36,407 bases of DNA, from the NCBI GenBank assembly GCA_026708285.1, contig JAPOVF010000334.1:1-36407 (forward strand), written 5' to 3'. Positions 22,809-30,422 of the stretch are shown here, in pieces. How positions within the stretch are numbered: the stretch's first letter is position 1; each line of letters begins with the position of its first letter. A program made the translations under genes and the position numbers. The notes below the pieces were generated by a model. It worked only from the letters and a program-made list of their open reading frames with translations. It searched no databases and had not been told where the DNA came from. Source of the DNA: Acidobacteriota bacterium (lineage in GTDB: Bacteria; Acidobacteriota; Thermoanaerobaculia; Multivoradales; Multivoraceae).

Positions 22809-24629
22809 ATGCGGAAGGTGTTCGCCAACTCGGCCAGAACTCCGGGAACCACGATCTTCCTGACTCTCTGCGTCGCCGCCGCTGCGGCTGCCGGCGAGGC
22901 CGACCGAAGGGCCCTGTTCGGCGACCTGCACGTCCACACCCGCTACTCCTTCGACGCCTTCATCTTCGGCACCCGTAGCACGCCCGACGACGCCTACGAG
23001 TTCGCCAGGGGCAAGCCGATCGAGCACCCCGCCGGGTTCGACCTCCAGCTCGACCGGCCGCTCGATTTTCTCGCGGTAACCGACCACGCGTACTACCTCG
23101 GGATGCTGGAAGCGATGTCCCAGCCCGACCACCCGCTGTCGAAGCTCGACCGGGCCGCGGAGTTCACCCAGGCACGGACGATCGCCCAGAAGCGGAACGC
23201 CTTCCGCAGCGCCGCCTACGTCGGGGAACATAGCGACGCGGACGTCATCCGTTCGGCCTGGAAGCGGACGGTCGAGGCCGCCGAGCGCCACAACGACCCG
23301 GGCGTCTTCACCACCTTCGCCGCCTACGAGTACTCCGCGAGGCGCGAAGGCGGCAACCTGCACCGCAACGTGATCTTCCGCGGCGACGCGGTGCCGGACT
23401 ACCCTTACGGCCGCCTCGACTCGATCAACCCCGAGGACCTCTGGGCGTGGATGGATGACCTGCGATCGCAAGGGATCGAGGCCCTGGCCATCCCCCACAA
23501 CTCGAACGGCTCCGACGGCCACATGTTCCAGCTCGTGAACTTCGCCGGCGAGCCGATCGACGCGGCGTACGCCGAGACCAGGATGCGAAACGAACCCCTG
23601 GTCGAGGTCACCCAGGTCAAGGGCACCTCCGACACCCATCCCTTCCTTTCGCCCAACGACGAATGGGCCGATTTCGAGATCATGCCCTACCGCATCGGCC
23701 AGTGGAACAAGTCGAGGCCGCGCGGTTCCTACGTCCGCAATGCCTACCAGCGCGGCCTCAAGCTCCAGGCCGAAAGCGGCGTGAATCCCTACCGTTTCGG
23801 CCTGGTGGGCGCCAGCGACACCCACAACGGCGGCGCCTCGCTCGACGAATCGAACTTCGTCGCCAAGGTCGCCGTCCTGGACGCGACGGCCGAGCTGCGT
23901 GGCTCCGTGCCGATCGTGGCGGAGGAGGGCGTCAGGGCCTACAACGACACCTACTACAAGACCTGGAGCGCCTCCGGCCTGGCCGGCGTCTGGGCCGAGG
24001 AGAACACCCGCGACTCGATCTACGACGCCTTCCGCCGCAAGGAGACCTTCGCGACGAGCGGCCCCCGCATCGTCGTCCGTTTCTTTGCCGGCGTCTACCC
24101 GGACGACCTGGCCGAGCGCGACGACGCGGTCGACGTGGCCTATGCCCAGGGCGTGCCGATGGGCGGCGAGCTGCCGGCCGGCTCGGACGGCGCCGCGGCT
24201 CCCCGCTTCCTCGTCTGGGCGCTCCAGGACCCGCTCGGCACGCCGCTTCAACGGGTTCAGGTGATCAAGGGCTGGAGCGACGACGGACACGCGATGGAAC
24301 AGGTGTTCGACGTCGCCTGCTCGGACGGCCTGACTCCCGATCCCGAAACCCATCGCTGCCCCGACAACGGCGCCGAAGTGAATCTAAGCGACTGCAGCCT
24401 CACGCCCGACAGGGGGGCGTCGGAGCTCGTCACGCTCTGGCGGGATCCGACCTTCGAAGCCGGGCAGCACGCCTTCTACTACCTCCGGGCGCTGGAGAAC
24501 CCCACCTGCCGTTGGTCGACCTGGGACGCCGTCAAGGCCGGAGTCGATCCGAGGCCGGGTCTCCAGGCGACGATCCAGGAACGCGCCTGGTCGTCACCGA
24601 TCTGGGTCGGCGGCCCGCCGACCGAGTGA
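22809..24629 (+). CDS. DUF3604 protein (PHP-type metal hydrolase fold), exported
   Basis: A 606-residue secreted protein with N-terminal signal (TIFLTLCVAAAAAAGEA). DUF3604 begins LFGDLHVHTRYSFDAFIFGTRSTPDDAYEFARG, in which GDLHVHT supplies the first metal-binding histidines of a PHP-like (polymerase and histidinol phosphatase) site. Further candidates are LAVTDHAYYLG, AYEYS, ALAIPHNSNGSDGHMF and GLVGASDTHNGG. A C-terminal domain with several cysteines (VACSDGLTPDPETHRCPDN, LSDCSL, ENPTCRW) follows and is probably disulfide-bonded. The family is widespread in marine and soil bacteria but its substrate is unsettled; a phosphoesterase is plausible. ATG 22809 has CGGAGG about ten bases upstream. 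It is divergent from the copper protein and followed by a porin, with a candidate promoter in between. Confidence 0.9.
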   Translation: MRKVFANSARTPGTTIFLTLCVAAAAAAGEADRRALFGDLHVHTRYSFDAFIFGTRSTPDDAYEFARGKPIEHPAGFDLQLDRPLDFLAVTDHAYYLGMLEAMSQPDHPLSKLDRAAEFTQARTIAQKRNAFRSAAYVGEHSDADVIRSAWKRTVEAAERHNDPGVFTTFAAYEYSARREGGNLHRNVIFRGDAVPDYPYGRLDSINPEDLWAWMDDLRSQGIEALAIPHNSNGSDGHMFQLVNFAGEPIDAAYAETRMRNEPLVEVTQVKGTSDTHPFLSPNDEWADFEIMPYRIGQWNKSRPRGSYVRNAYQRGLKLQAESGVNPYRFGLVGASDTHNGGASLDESNFVAKVAVLDATAELRGSVPIVAEEGVRAYNDTYYKTWSASGLAGVWAEENTRDSIYDAFRRKETFATSGPRIVVRFFAGVYPDDLAERDDAVDVAYAQGVPMGGELPAGSDGAAAPRFLVWALQDPLGTPLQRVQVIKGWSDDGHAMEQVFDVACSDGLTPDPETHRCPDNGAEVNLSDCSLTPDRGASELVTLWRDPTFEAGQHAFYYLRALENPTCRWSTWDAVKAGVDPRPGLQATIQERAWSSPIWVGGPPTE

Positions 24630-24630
24630 G

Positions 24631-24645
24631 GGCAGGCGCACTGCC
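24631..24645 (+). terminator. Short stem-loop just after the DUF3604 stop
   Basis: GGCAG, loop GCGCA, CTGCC starts one base after the stop codon. The stem has only 5 bp and no T-tract follows, so this is a weak terminator candidate. The porin downstream has its own strong -10. Confidence 0.3.
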
Positions 24646-24668
24646 GGGGGACCCCTCAACAGGCGGCC

Positions 24669-24676
24669 TATATACT
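24669..24676 (+). promoter_or_regulatory. Strong -10 of the porin gene
   Basis: TATATACT, containing TATACT at 24671-24676 (5 of 6 to TATAAT), the best -10 in the window. Transcription would start near 24683, giving a leader of about 48 bases with no Shine-Dalgarno sequence before ATG 24731. No clear -35. Confidence 0.5.
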
Positions 24677-24678
24677 GC

Positions 24679-24693
24679 CGCCGGCTTCCGGCG
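24679..24693 (+). promoter_or_regulatory. Hairpin at the start of the porin leader
   Basis: CGCCGG, CTT, CCGGCG: a perfect 6-bp stem with a three-base loop directly downstream of the -10. If transcription starts near 24683 the transcript would begin inside the left arm, so the repeat may act as a DNA operator instead of an RNA hairpin. Confidence 0.35.
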
Positions 24694-24730
24694 ACTCCAG
24701 CTTCTTCTTCCCGAGTACCCGTACCCGATC

Positions 24731-25981
24731 ATGCGCAAGTGTCTGATTCCGCTCGCGCTGAGCATGACCGTCAGCATTTCGCCCGGTTTTGCGCAAGGCG
24801 ACGAGGAGAACGCTTCCCAGGAGCCGGCGACGCTCGGACAGGCCATCCGCGACGCGGACGTTTCGCTCGGTCTCCGCTACCGGGTCGAGCAATCCGACGA
24901 CGACGCCTTCGACGCTACTGCGCTCGCTTCGACCCTGCGGACCACGCTCAAGCTGCAGACGAAGGCCTTCCGCGGCTTCTCCTTCCTGCTCGAAGCGGAG
25001 GATGTGACCCCGGTCGGCAACGACCGCACCTACCGCAACCTCGGCTACGGCGGCCTCGACAACGGTGTCCGTGACCGGCCGATCATCGCTGATCCGGCGC
25101 TCACCGCGATCAACCAGGCGGCGGCTCGCCTGGAGCGGGGGCCGGTGGCCTTCACCCTCGGCCGGACCGAGCTTCTGATCGGCGACCAGCGCTTCGTCGG
25201 CGCGGTCGGCTGGCGTCAACACCACCAGGCCTTCGACGCGGCCGCCCTCGACGCGAAGCTACGCGCCGACTGGTCGCTGCGCTACGCCTTCCTGAACCGA
25301 GCCCACCGGATCACCGGCGCCGAGGAGCCGATGGGCTCCCACGTGATCTACGTTTCGGGCCCGGCGGGTCCCGGCAACCTGGCCCTCTTCGGCTACCTGC
25401 TGGACTACGACCGACCCGGAGCCGCGGCGAACTCGACCTCCAACTGGGGCGCCAGCTACAACGGTTCGCACGACGCCGGTGCGGCCTCCGTTCTGTGGGA
25501 ACTCCAGTACGCGGTCCAATCGGACTGGGCGGACCACCCGGGCAGCGTCGACCTCGACTACCAGAAAACCGGGATCGGCTTCACCCGGGGAGACGTCAGC
25601 GTGCGCGCCGTGCGTGAGGCCCTGGACGGCGACGGCACCTATGGGTTCCGCACGCCGCTCGCCACCCTGCACGGCTTCAACGGTTGGACCGACAAGTTCC
25701 TCGGCACTCCCGCCCACGGCCTGGTCGACCTGTACCTGCGCCTGGACCACAACCTGGACACCTGGAACTGGACGGTCCGCTGGCACCAGTTCCGCTCCGC
25801 GGTCGGCAGCATGGACTACGGCACCGAGATCGACGCGATGGCGGTGTGGAACACCCCCTGGAAGCAGGACTTCGGCATCAAGCTGGCGCAGTACAACGCG
25901 GACGAGTGGAGCACGGACACGTTCAAGGTCTGGGTCTGGACGTCCTGGACCGTCAACCTGCGATCCGCAGACGGCCGCTGA
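24731..25981 (+). CDS. Porin/alginate-export-like outer-membrane barrel
   Basis: A 416-residue outer-membrane protein with signal peptide MRKCLIPLALSMTVSISPGFAQG. The mature part is a long series of amphipathic strands (VSLGLRYRVEQSDDD, STLRTTLKLQTKAFRGFSFLLEAEDVTPVG, VAFTLGRTELLIGDQRFVGAVGWRQHHQAFDAA, DWSLRYAFLNRAHRITG) and ends in aromatic strands (IKLAQYNADEW, FKVWVWTSWTVNL). The N-terminal GLRYR, the 'GRTELLIGDQRFVG' block and the D-rich turns match the alginate-export/porin family of 16-18-stranded barrels. The transported solute is unknown. It follows the DUF3604 gene with an intervening strong -10 element, so it can be expressed independently. Its last 29 bases overlap the aconitase X small-subunit gene tail to tail. 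Confidence 0.82.
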   Translation: MRKCLIPLALSMTVSISPGFAQGDEENASQEPATLGQAIRDADVSLGLRYRVEQSDDDAFDATALASTLRTTLKLQTKAFRGFSFLLEAEDVTPVGNDRTYRNLGYGGLDNGVRDRPIIADPALTAINQAAARLERGPVAFTLGRTELLIGDQRFVGAVGWRQHHQAFDAAALDAKLRADWSLRYAFLNRAHRITGAEEPMGSHVIYVSGPAGPGNLALFGYLLDYDRPGAAANSTSNWGASYNGSHDAGAASVLWELQYAVQSDWADHPGSVDLDYQKTGIGFTRGDVSVRAVREALDGDGTYGFRTPLATLHGFNGWTDKFLGTPAHGLVDLYLRLDHNLDTWNWTVRWHQFRSAVGSMDYGTEIDAMAVWNTPWKQDFGIKLAQYNADEWSTDTFKVWVWTSWTVNLRSADGR

Positions 25982-26375
25982 CGTCGACCGAAGCCTCGGC
26001 TCCTTCCGGCGGAGCCTCCCAGTCCTCCGCGTCGAGCAGGATCACCGGCGGCGACCGCTCGTAGAGCTCGCGGGCCACGGCGGCGCCCAGCGCCAGAATG
26101 CCGTCGAGCTCGCGCAGCACGACGGCGGCCGGCGCCGTTCCCAAACGGACGCCCTCCAGCAGCACCGAGCTCGAACTGCTCGACCCACGCCCGTACGGCA
26201 TGACCAGAACGCGACCGGCGACACTCTCGGCGCAACGCGGATGGCGCCGGTCGATGATCGTCCCGGTGACCGGATCGACACCGCCCCAGAACGAAAGCGG
26301 CTCCTCGAGCCGGAGCACCCGCCCGGCGCCGGTCCCGGCCACCAAGACCCGCCCTTCAAGCTCCACGCCGCTCAC
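25953..26375 (-). CDS. Aconitase X small (swivel domain) subunit
   Basis: A 140-residue protein corresponding to the aconitase X swivel domain (formerly DUF126), which closes over the active site of the large subunit. Key features are GVELEGRVLVAGTGAGRVLRLEEPLSFWGGVDPVTGTIID, the Ser-rich GRGSSSSSSVLLEG loop that carries the catalytic Ser in this superfamily, and TAPAAVVLRELDGILALGAAVARELY. The start is GTG 26375, whose last bases form the TGA stop of the large-subunit gene (overlap GTGA), so the two are translationally coupled and should form one heteromeric enzyme. The frame extends upstream to 26429 inside the large-subunit gene without family similarity. It overlaps the porin tail by 29 bases. 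Confidence 0.9.
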   Translation of the reverse strand: MSGVELEGRVLVAGTGAGRVLRLEEPLSFWGGVDPVTGTIIDRRHPRCAESVAGRVLVMPYGRGSSSSSSVLLEGVRLGTAPAAVVLRELDGILALGAAVARELYERSPPVILLDAEDWEAPPEGAEASVDVSGRLRIAG

Positions 26376-27688
26376 GGCCACAACTCCGGGTCGCGCCAGA
26401 GCCGGCCGGCCTGGGCTGAACGAACGCACTCGGCCAGGCTGCCAAAGACGACATCGAAGCCGACGTTGCCGGGCGCGTAGTGGGCGAACTTGCCAGAGTT
26501 CGTCATCAGCACGCCCCCGGCCGGCGTGCGCAGGATCGGCGCCACGACGACGCAGGTGTCGACGACCACGCGGACACCGAAGGCGCGCAGCCGCTCCAGA
26601 GCCCCTTCCCGTTCCAGGAAGTCGAGCGAAAGCCGGTTGGTGCAGACGACGAACTCGACTCCAGCCGAGGGCGGATGACGCTCGACGAGCGGCAGCAGCT
26701 CAGCGAACTCTCGCGGAGAGAAGTGAGGGCTGCCCAGGGCCACGACATCGATCGCCAGGTCTCCGCCGACGCCGGGACTCGAAGCCGCAGCCGCGGGGAC
26801 CGTCGACAGACTGCACAGCCCGGCGTGCAGATCATCCACCGTGATCTCGATCCACTCCTCGGCTTCGCGACCGCCGAGCGCCGCATCCAGAGTCGGTGCC
26901 TCCGGCGTGATGCCGACCGCGTGAAAGAGCGCCACCGCGCCCGACGAGGCCGCAGCCGCGCCCAGCGCCTTCAGGCCGTCCTCGTCCGCTTCCTCCAGGC
27001 CGAGCAGCACGGGCACCCGATTGCCGCAGCGTTCGCCCACCAGGTAGCCGATCGCCGGCAGCAGCCAGGCCGCGGACCGGAGAGCCCGCGGCAACGACCG
27101 CAGATCGAAGACGATCTGGCCGCGCCGGTTCTCCTCCAGGTGCAATCCCACCGCCGGCGCCCGCCCGGTGAGCGCCGCGCAGATGTCGATGAAGTCGCCG
27201 TAGCGGTGGGTGCGCGCACCGAGCACCGAGTTCGCGAACACGATCGCGTTGCTCTCCGCCCAGGCGACCTGCTGCCCGAACGCCGGTCGCGGCGTCGTCT
27301 GGTAGGGGGCGCAGGTCCAGATGGTGCGGCAGCCCATTTCGTCGTAGCACTCCATCAATCGCAACGCCTTGGCCCGGCGCTCGGCCGTTCCCGCGAACTC
27401 GTCAGGGTGCAGCAGATCGAGACCGCCCACGTTCAACGTCGTCGGCACGCACACCCGGGCGCCGCCCGCCACCAGCAACTCCGCGAAGTCGACTCCGGAA
27501 TCGCCGTGGTAGAGGCAACCGTCGATGTGGGCGCCCTCGATATCCAGGAGACGTTCGGCGCCGTAGACCCCCGCCATCGTGACCAGGATGCGCATGGCGA
27601 CCGCCGTTGCTGCACCATGGTCGCCCGCAAGCATCGCACGGTCGCGGACCGTCAGCGCGACGGTTTCGGGCGGCGCTCCGGCGGGCAT
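26372..27688 (-). CDS. Aconitase X large (catalytic) subunit
   Basis: A 438-residue member of the aconitase X family (formerly DUF521), iron-sulfur hydro-lyases that include archaeal phosphomevalonate dehydratase and bacterial cis-3-hydroxy-L-proline dehydratase. Conserved segments: LTVRDRAMLAGDHGAATAVAMRILV, GAHIDGCLYHGDSGVDFAELL (Glu/Asp/His cluster near 53-70), TCAPYQTTPRPAFGQQVAWAESNAIVFANSVLGARTHRYGDFIDI with Cys126, ALGSPHFSPREF, Cys379 in VDTCVVVAP, and LMTNSGKFAHYAPGNVG. Cys126, Cys349 and Cys379 are the candidate cluster ligands. The substrate is undetermined; no proline-catabolism or mevalonate gene is nearby. ATG 27688 follows a TACACT hexamer by eight bases, without a Shine-Dalgarno sequence. 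Confidence 0.92.
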   Translation of the reverse strand: MPAGAPPETVALTVRDRAMLAGDHGAATAVAMRILVTMAGVYGAERLLDIEGAHIDGCLYHGDSGVDFAELLVAGGARVCVPTTLNVGGLDLLHPDEFAGTAERRAKALRLMECYDEMGCRTIWTCAPYQTTPRPAFGQQVAWAESNAIVFANSVLGARTHRYGDFIDICAALTGRAPAVGLHLEENRRGQIVFDLRSLPRALRSAAWLLPAIGYLVGERCGNRVPVLLGLEEADEDGLKALGAAAASSGAVALFHAVGITPEAPTLDAALGGREAEEWIEITVDDLHAGLCSLSTVPAAAASSPGVGGDLAIDVVALGSPHFSPREFAELLPLVERHPPSAGVEFVVCTNRLSLDFLEREGALERLRAFGVRVVVDTCVVVAPILRTPAGGVLMTNSGKFAHYAPGNVGFDVVFGSLAECVRSAQAGRLWRDPELWP

Positions 27689-27696
27689 GGGCGGTC

Positions 27697-27717
27697 AGTG
27701 TAGCTAGGGGCTACACT
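27697..27717. promoter_or_regulatory. Perfect inverted repeat holding both divergent -10s (acnX and acyl-CoA synthetase)
   Basis: AGTGTAGC (27697-27704), TAGGG, GCTACACT (27710-27717): an 8-bp perfect inverted repeat. Each arm contains TACACT pointing outward, as -10 hexamers for acnX (minus, ending eight bases before ATG 27688) and for the acyl-CoA synthetase run (plus, leader of about 80 bases with a ribosome binding site). It could equally be an operator for a dimeric regulator; both roles are compatible. Confidence 0.55.
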
Positions 27718-27802
27718 CCCCGCTCCGAGCCTCCGCAACCGACGACTCAAGGAACCAGCGACAAGCGGTGCCGGCATTGCCGGCACCGACGGAGAGGGCC
27801 GC

Positions 27803-29383
27803 ATGGCGATCGACCTCGAACTACAGGAACGACTGATGGCGGCAGCGCCCTACGGCATGGGCTTCGCGGTGCACGCCGAGCGGGCTCCCGAACGAATGGC
27901 GGTGCTGTCGAAGTTCGGCGGCCGCACGCTCGGCGAACTGAACGCCAACGCCAACCGTCTGGCCCGGGTGCTGCGGGTGCAGGGCGTCGGTCCCGACGTC
28001 GGCGTCGCCCTGCTGTGCCGGAACCGGCCGGAGTTCATCGAAACGGTCGTCGCCTGCCAGCGATCCGGCGGACGCATGACGCCGATCAACTGGCACCTCT
28101 CGCCACCCGAGGTCGCCTACATCGTCGACAACTGCGAGGCCCTCGTGTTGATCGCCGACGAGGCCTTCGCGCCGGCCGTCGCCGCCGCCCAAGCCGCTTC
28201 CAGCCGCTTACGGCTGACTCTCGCCGTCGGCGGCGAGATCGAGGGCGCCGAGTCCTATGACGAAGCGCTCGCAGCGGAAGACGGCTCGAACATCGACAAC
28301 CCGATCCTCGGCGCGCCGATGCTCTACACGTCCGGCACCACCGGCCACCCCAAGGGCGTCTACCGCAAGGCGGACGCGACGCCGACGCCGTTCCTGCTGG
28401 CAGTTCGCGAGTCGGGCGACTTCGAGCCGGACACGGACTGCTCGCTCGTCACCGGTCCGCTCTACCACGCCGCACCGCTGGGGCTGAACCTGGCGATGCC
28501 GATGGGCGCCGGCGTCGGTTCCGTGTTGATGGACAAGTGGGACGCGGAAGAGACCCTGGCGCTCATCGACCGCCACCGGATCACGCACACGCACATGGTG
28601 GCGACGATGTTCCACCGCATGCTGGCGCTGCCGCCGGATGTCCGAGAACGCTACGACGTCTCGTCGATGCGCTGGCTCTGCCACGGCGCGGCGCCGACGC
28701 CGGTCCACGTCAAGCACAAGATCATCGACTGGTTCGGCCCCGTGGTCTGGGAGTACTACGCCGCCACCGAAGGCGGCACGTTCTGGGTCGACTCGAAGGA
28801 GTGGCTGGAGAAGCCCGGCAGCGTCGGCCGCACCGTCGAAGGAACGAAGTACAAGGTGCTCGACGACGACGGCGATCCGGTGCCGAGCGGAACCACCGGC
28901 ACGGTGTTCTTCGAGGCGGCCGAGAATCGCTTCGTCTACTTCAAGGCGCCCGACAAGACCGCCTCCGCGTACCGCGACGGCTACTTCACGATGGGCGACA
29001 TGGGCTACGTCGATGAGGACGGCTACCTGTTCCTGACCGGCCGGTCGGCGGAGACGATCATCGCCGGCGGCGTGAACATCTACCCGCAGGAGATCGACGA
29101 CGTGCTCCAGCAGCATCCCGCGGTCTACGAGGTCTGCACCGTCGGCGTGCCCCACGAGGAGTGGGGCGAAAGCGTCAAGTCGGTCGTCGAGGTCGACGAA
29201 GGCTTCGAGCCGGGCGAGGACCTCGCAGAGGAACTCCTCGCCTGGTGCCGCGAGAACCTGCCCGACTTCAAGAGGCCGCGCTCGATCGACTTCGCCACCG
29301 ACCTGCCGAGGATGCCCACCGGCAAGATCCAGCGCGGCCTGGTCCGGGCGCCGTACTGGAAGGGCCGCGAGCGGCAGATCTGA
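27803..29383 (+). CDS. Acyl-CoA synthetase (AMP-forming)
   Basis: A 526-residue ANL-superfamily ligase that activates a carboxylic acid with ATP to its CoA thioester. Motifs in order: YTSGTTGHPKGV (P-loop, about 175-186), VATMFHRMLALP, LCHGAAPTPVHVKH, YYAATEGG (A5 motif), YFTMGDMGYVDEDGYLFLTGRSAETI (A7/A8 hinge), and PTGKIQRG with catalytic Lys508. The length and the 'PLYHAAPLGLNLAMPMGAG' segment fit the medium/long-chain or bile-acid/steroid-type acyl-CoA ligase branch; the acid is not known. ATG 27803 follows GGAGAGGG. It begins a run of four same-strand genes with gaps of 36, 25 and 5 bases. Confidence 0.93.
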   Translation: MAIDLELQERLMAAAPYGMGFAVHAERAPERMAVLSKFGGRTLGELNANANRLARVLRVQGVGPDVGVALLCRNRPEFIETVVACQRSGGRMTPINWHLSPPEVAYIVDNCEALVLIADEAFAPAVAAAQAASSRLRLTLAVGGEIEGAESYDEALAAEDGSNIDNPILGAPMLYTSGTTGHPKGVYRKADATPTPFLLAVRESGDFEPDTDCSLVTGPLYHAAPLGLNLAMPMGAGVGSVLMDKWDAEETLALIDRHRITHTHMVATMFHRMLALPPDVRERYDVSSMRWLCHGAAPTPVHVKHKIIDWFGPVVWEYYAATEGGTFWVDSKEWLEKPGSVGRTVEGTKYKVLDDDGDPVPSGTTGTVFFEAAENRFVYFKAPDKTASAYRDGYFTMGDMGYVDEDGYLFLTGRSAETIIAGGVNIYPQEIDDVLQQHPAVYEVCTVGVPHEEWGESVKSVVEVDEGFEPGEDLAEELLAWCRENLPDFKRPRSIDFATDLPRMPTGKIQRGLVRAPYWKGRERQI

Positions 29384-29419
29384 CAGCCAGCTTCCGCAAA
29401 CTACATCTCAGAGGCAACC

Positions 29420-30397
29420 ATGAAGGCAGTTGTATGCAGCGCGTTCGGCCCCCCGGAGAACCTGACGATCGAGGAACTCCCCGATCCGGCACCGGGGCCG
29501 GGCGAGGTCGTCGTCGACATCCGCGCGGCGGCGATCACCTGGCCCGACACCCTGATCATCGAGAACCGGTACCAGTTCCGGGGAGAGCCGCCCTTCGTCG
29601 TCGGCGGTGAGGTGGGCGGCAGGGTCGCGGCCGTCGGGCCCGATGTGGACGGCCTTGCAGTCGGCGACGACGTGGTCGGCGGCGGCGGCACCGGCGGCTT
29701 CGCCGAGCAGGTGCTGCTCAAGGCGTCCCAGGTGCGCAAGCTGCCGCAGGGCCTCGGCCACGCGGAGGCCACGGGCTACGGCTACGCCTACGGCACCGGC
29801 CACTACGCGCTGAAGTACCGCGGCAACCTGAAGCCGGGGGAGACGCTCCTCGTGCTCGGCGCCGCCGGCGGCGTCGGCCTCGCCGCCCTGGAGCTGGGCA
29901 AGGTGATGGGCGCGCGGGTGATCGCCGCCGCTTCGAGCGAGGAGAAGCTGGCGCTCTGCCGCGAACGCGGCGCCGACGAGACGATCAACTACGCCGAAGA
30001 GGATCTGAAGAACCGGGCCAAGGAACTGACCGACGGCAAGGGCGTCGACCTCGTCTACGACGCGGTCGGCGGCGACTACGCCGAGGCGGCGCTCCGCGCC
30101 ACGAACTGGCGCGGCCGGTTCCTGGTGATCGGCTTCACCGCCGGCATTCCGCGCATGCCGCTCAATCTCACCCTGCTCAAGGGCTGCAACATCGTCGGCG
30201 TGTTCTGGGGCGCCTCCAGGATGCGCGAGCCGGAGATCTTCGAGGCGACCCGGGTCGAAACGGAAGCTCTCGCCGCCTCCGGCAAGATCCAGCCCTACAT
30301 CTCGCGCCGCTATCCCCTGGAAGAGGTGCCGCAGGCGCTTCGCGACATGATGGACCGCAAGGTCATCGGCAAGATGGTCATGCAGCGCGGCGCCTAG
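29420..30397 (+). CDS. Zinc-independent quinone/enone oxidoreductase (MDR superfamily)
   Basis: A 325-residue medium-chain reductase of the NADPH:quinone oxidoreductase type. The GroES-like N-domain (about 1-115, EELPDPAPGPGEVVVDIRAAAITWPDTLIIENRYQFRGEPPFVVGGEVGGRVAAVG) has no zinc-binding Cys/His set. The Rossmann domain has VLGAAGGVGLAALELGKVMGARVIAAASSEEK and the NADP-contacting region, then VYDAVGGDYAEAALRATNWRGRFLVIGFTAGIPRMPLNL. It would reduce the double bond of quinones, enones or enoyl thioesters. ATG 29420 has GAGG at a suitable distance. Its position between an acyl-CoA synthetase and a flavin enzyme suggests an intermediate step in the breakdown or modification of an activated acid. 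Confidence 0.93.
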   Translation: MKAVVCSAFGPPENLTIEELPDPAPGPGEVVVDIRAAAITWPDTLIIENRYQFRGEPPFVVGGEVGGRVAAVGPDVDGLAVGDDVVGGGGTGGFAEQVLLKASQVRKLPQGLGHAEATGYGYAYGTGHYALKYRGNLKPGETLLVLGAAGGVGLAALELGKVMGARVIAAASSEEKLALCRERGADETINYAEEDLKNRAKELTDGKGVDLVYDAVGGDYAEAALRATNWRGRFLVIGFTAGIPRMPLNLTLLKGCNIVGVFWGASRMREPEIFEATRVETEALAASGKIQPYISRRYPLEEVPQALRDMMDRKVIGKMVMQRGA

Positions 30398-30422
30398 CGT
30401 CGCAGCAGGAGAGGAGCACAAC

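Noticed and set aside
22725-24353. A 542-codon minus-strand open frame opposite the DUF3604 gene.
   Set aside because: Antisense artefact with no signal peptide or domain; DUF3604 on the plus strand is convincing.
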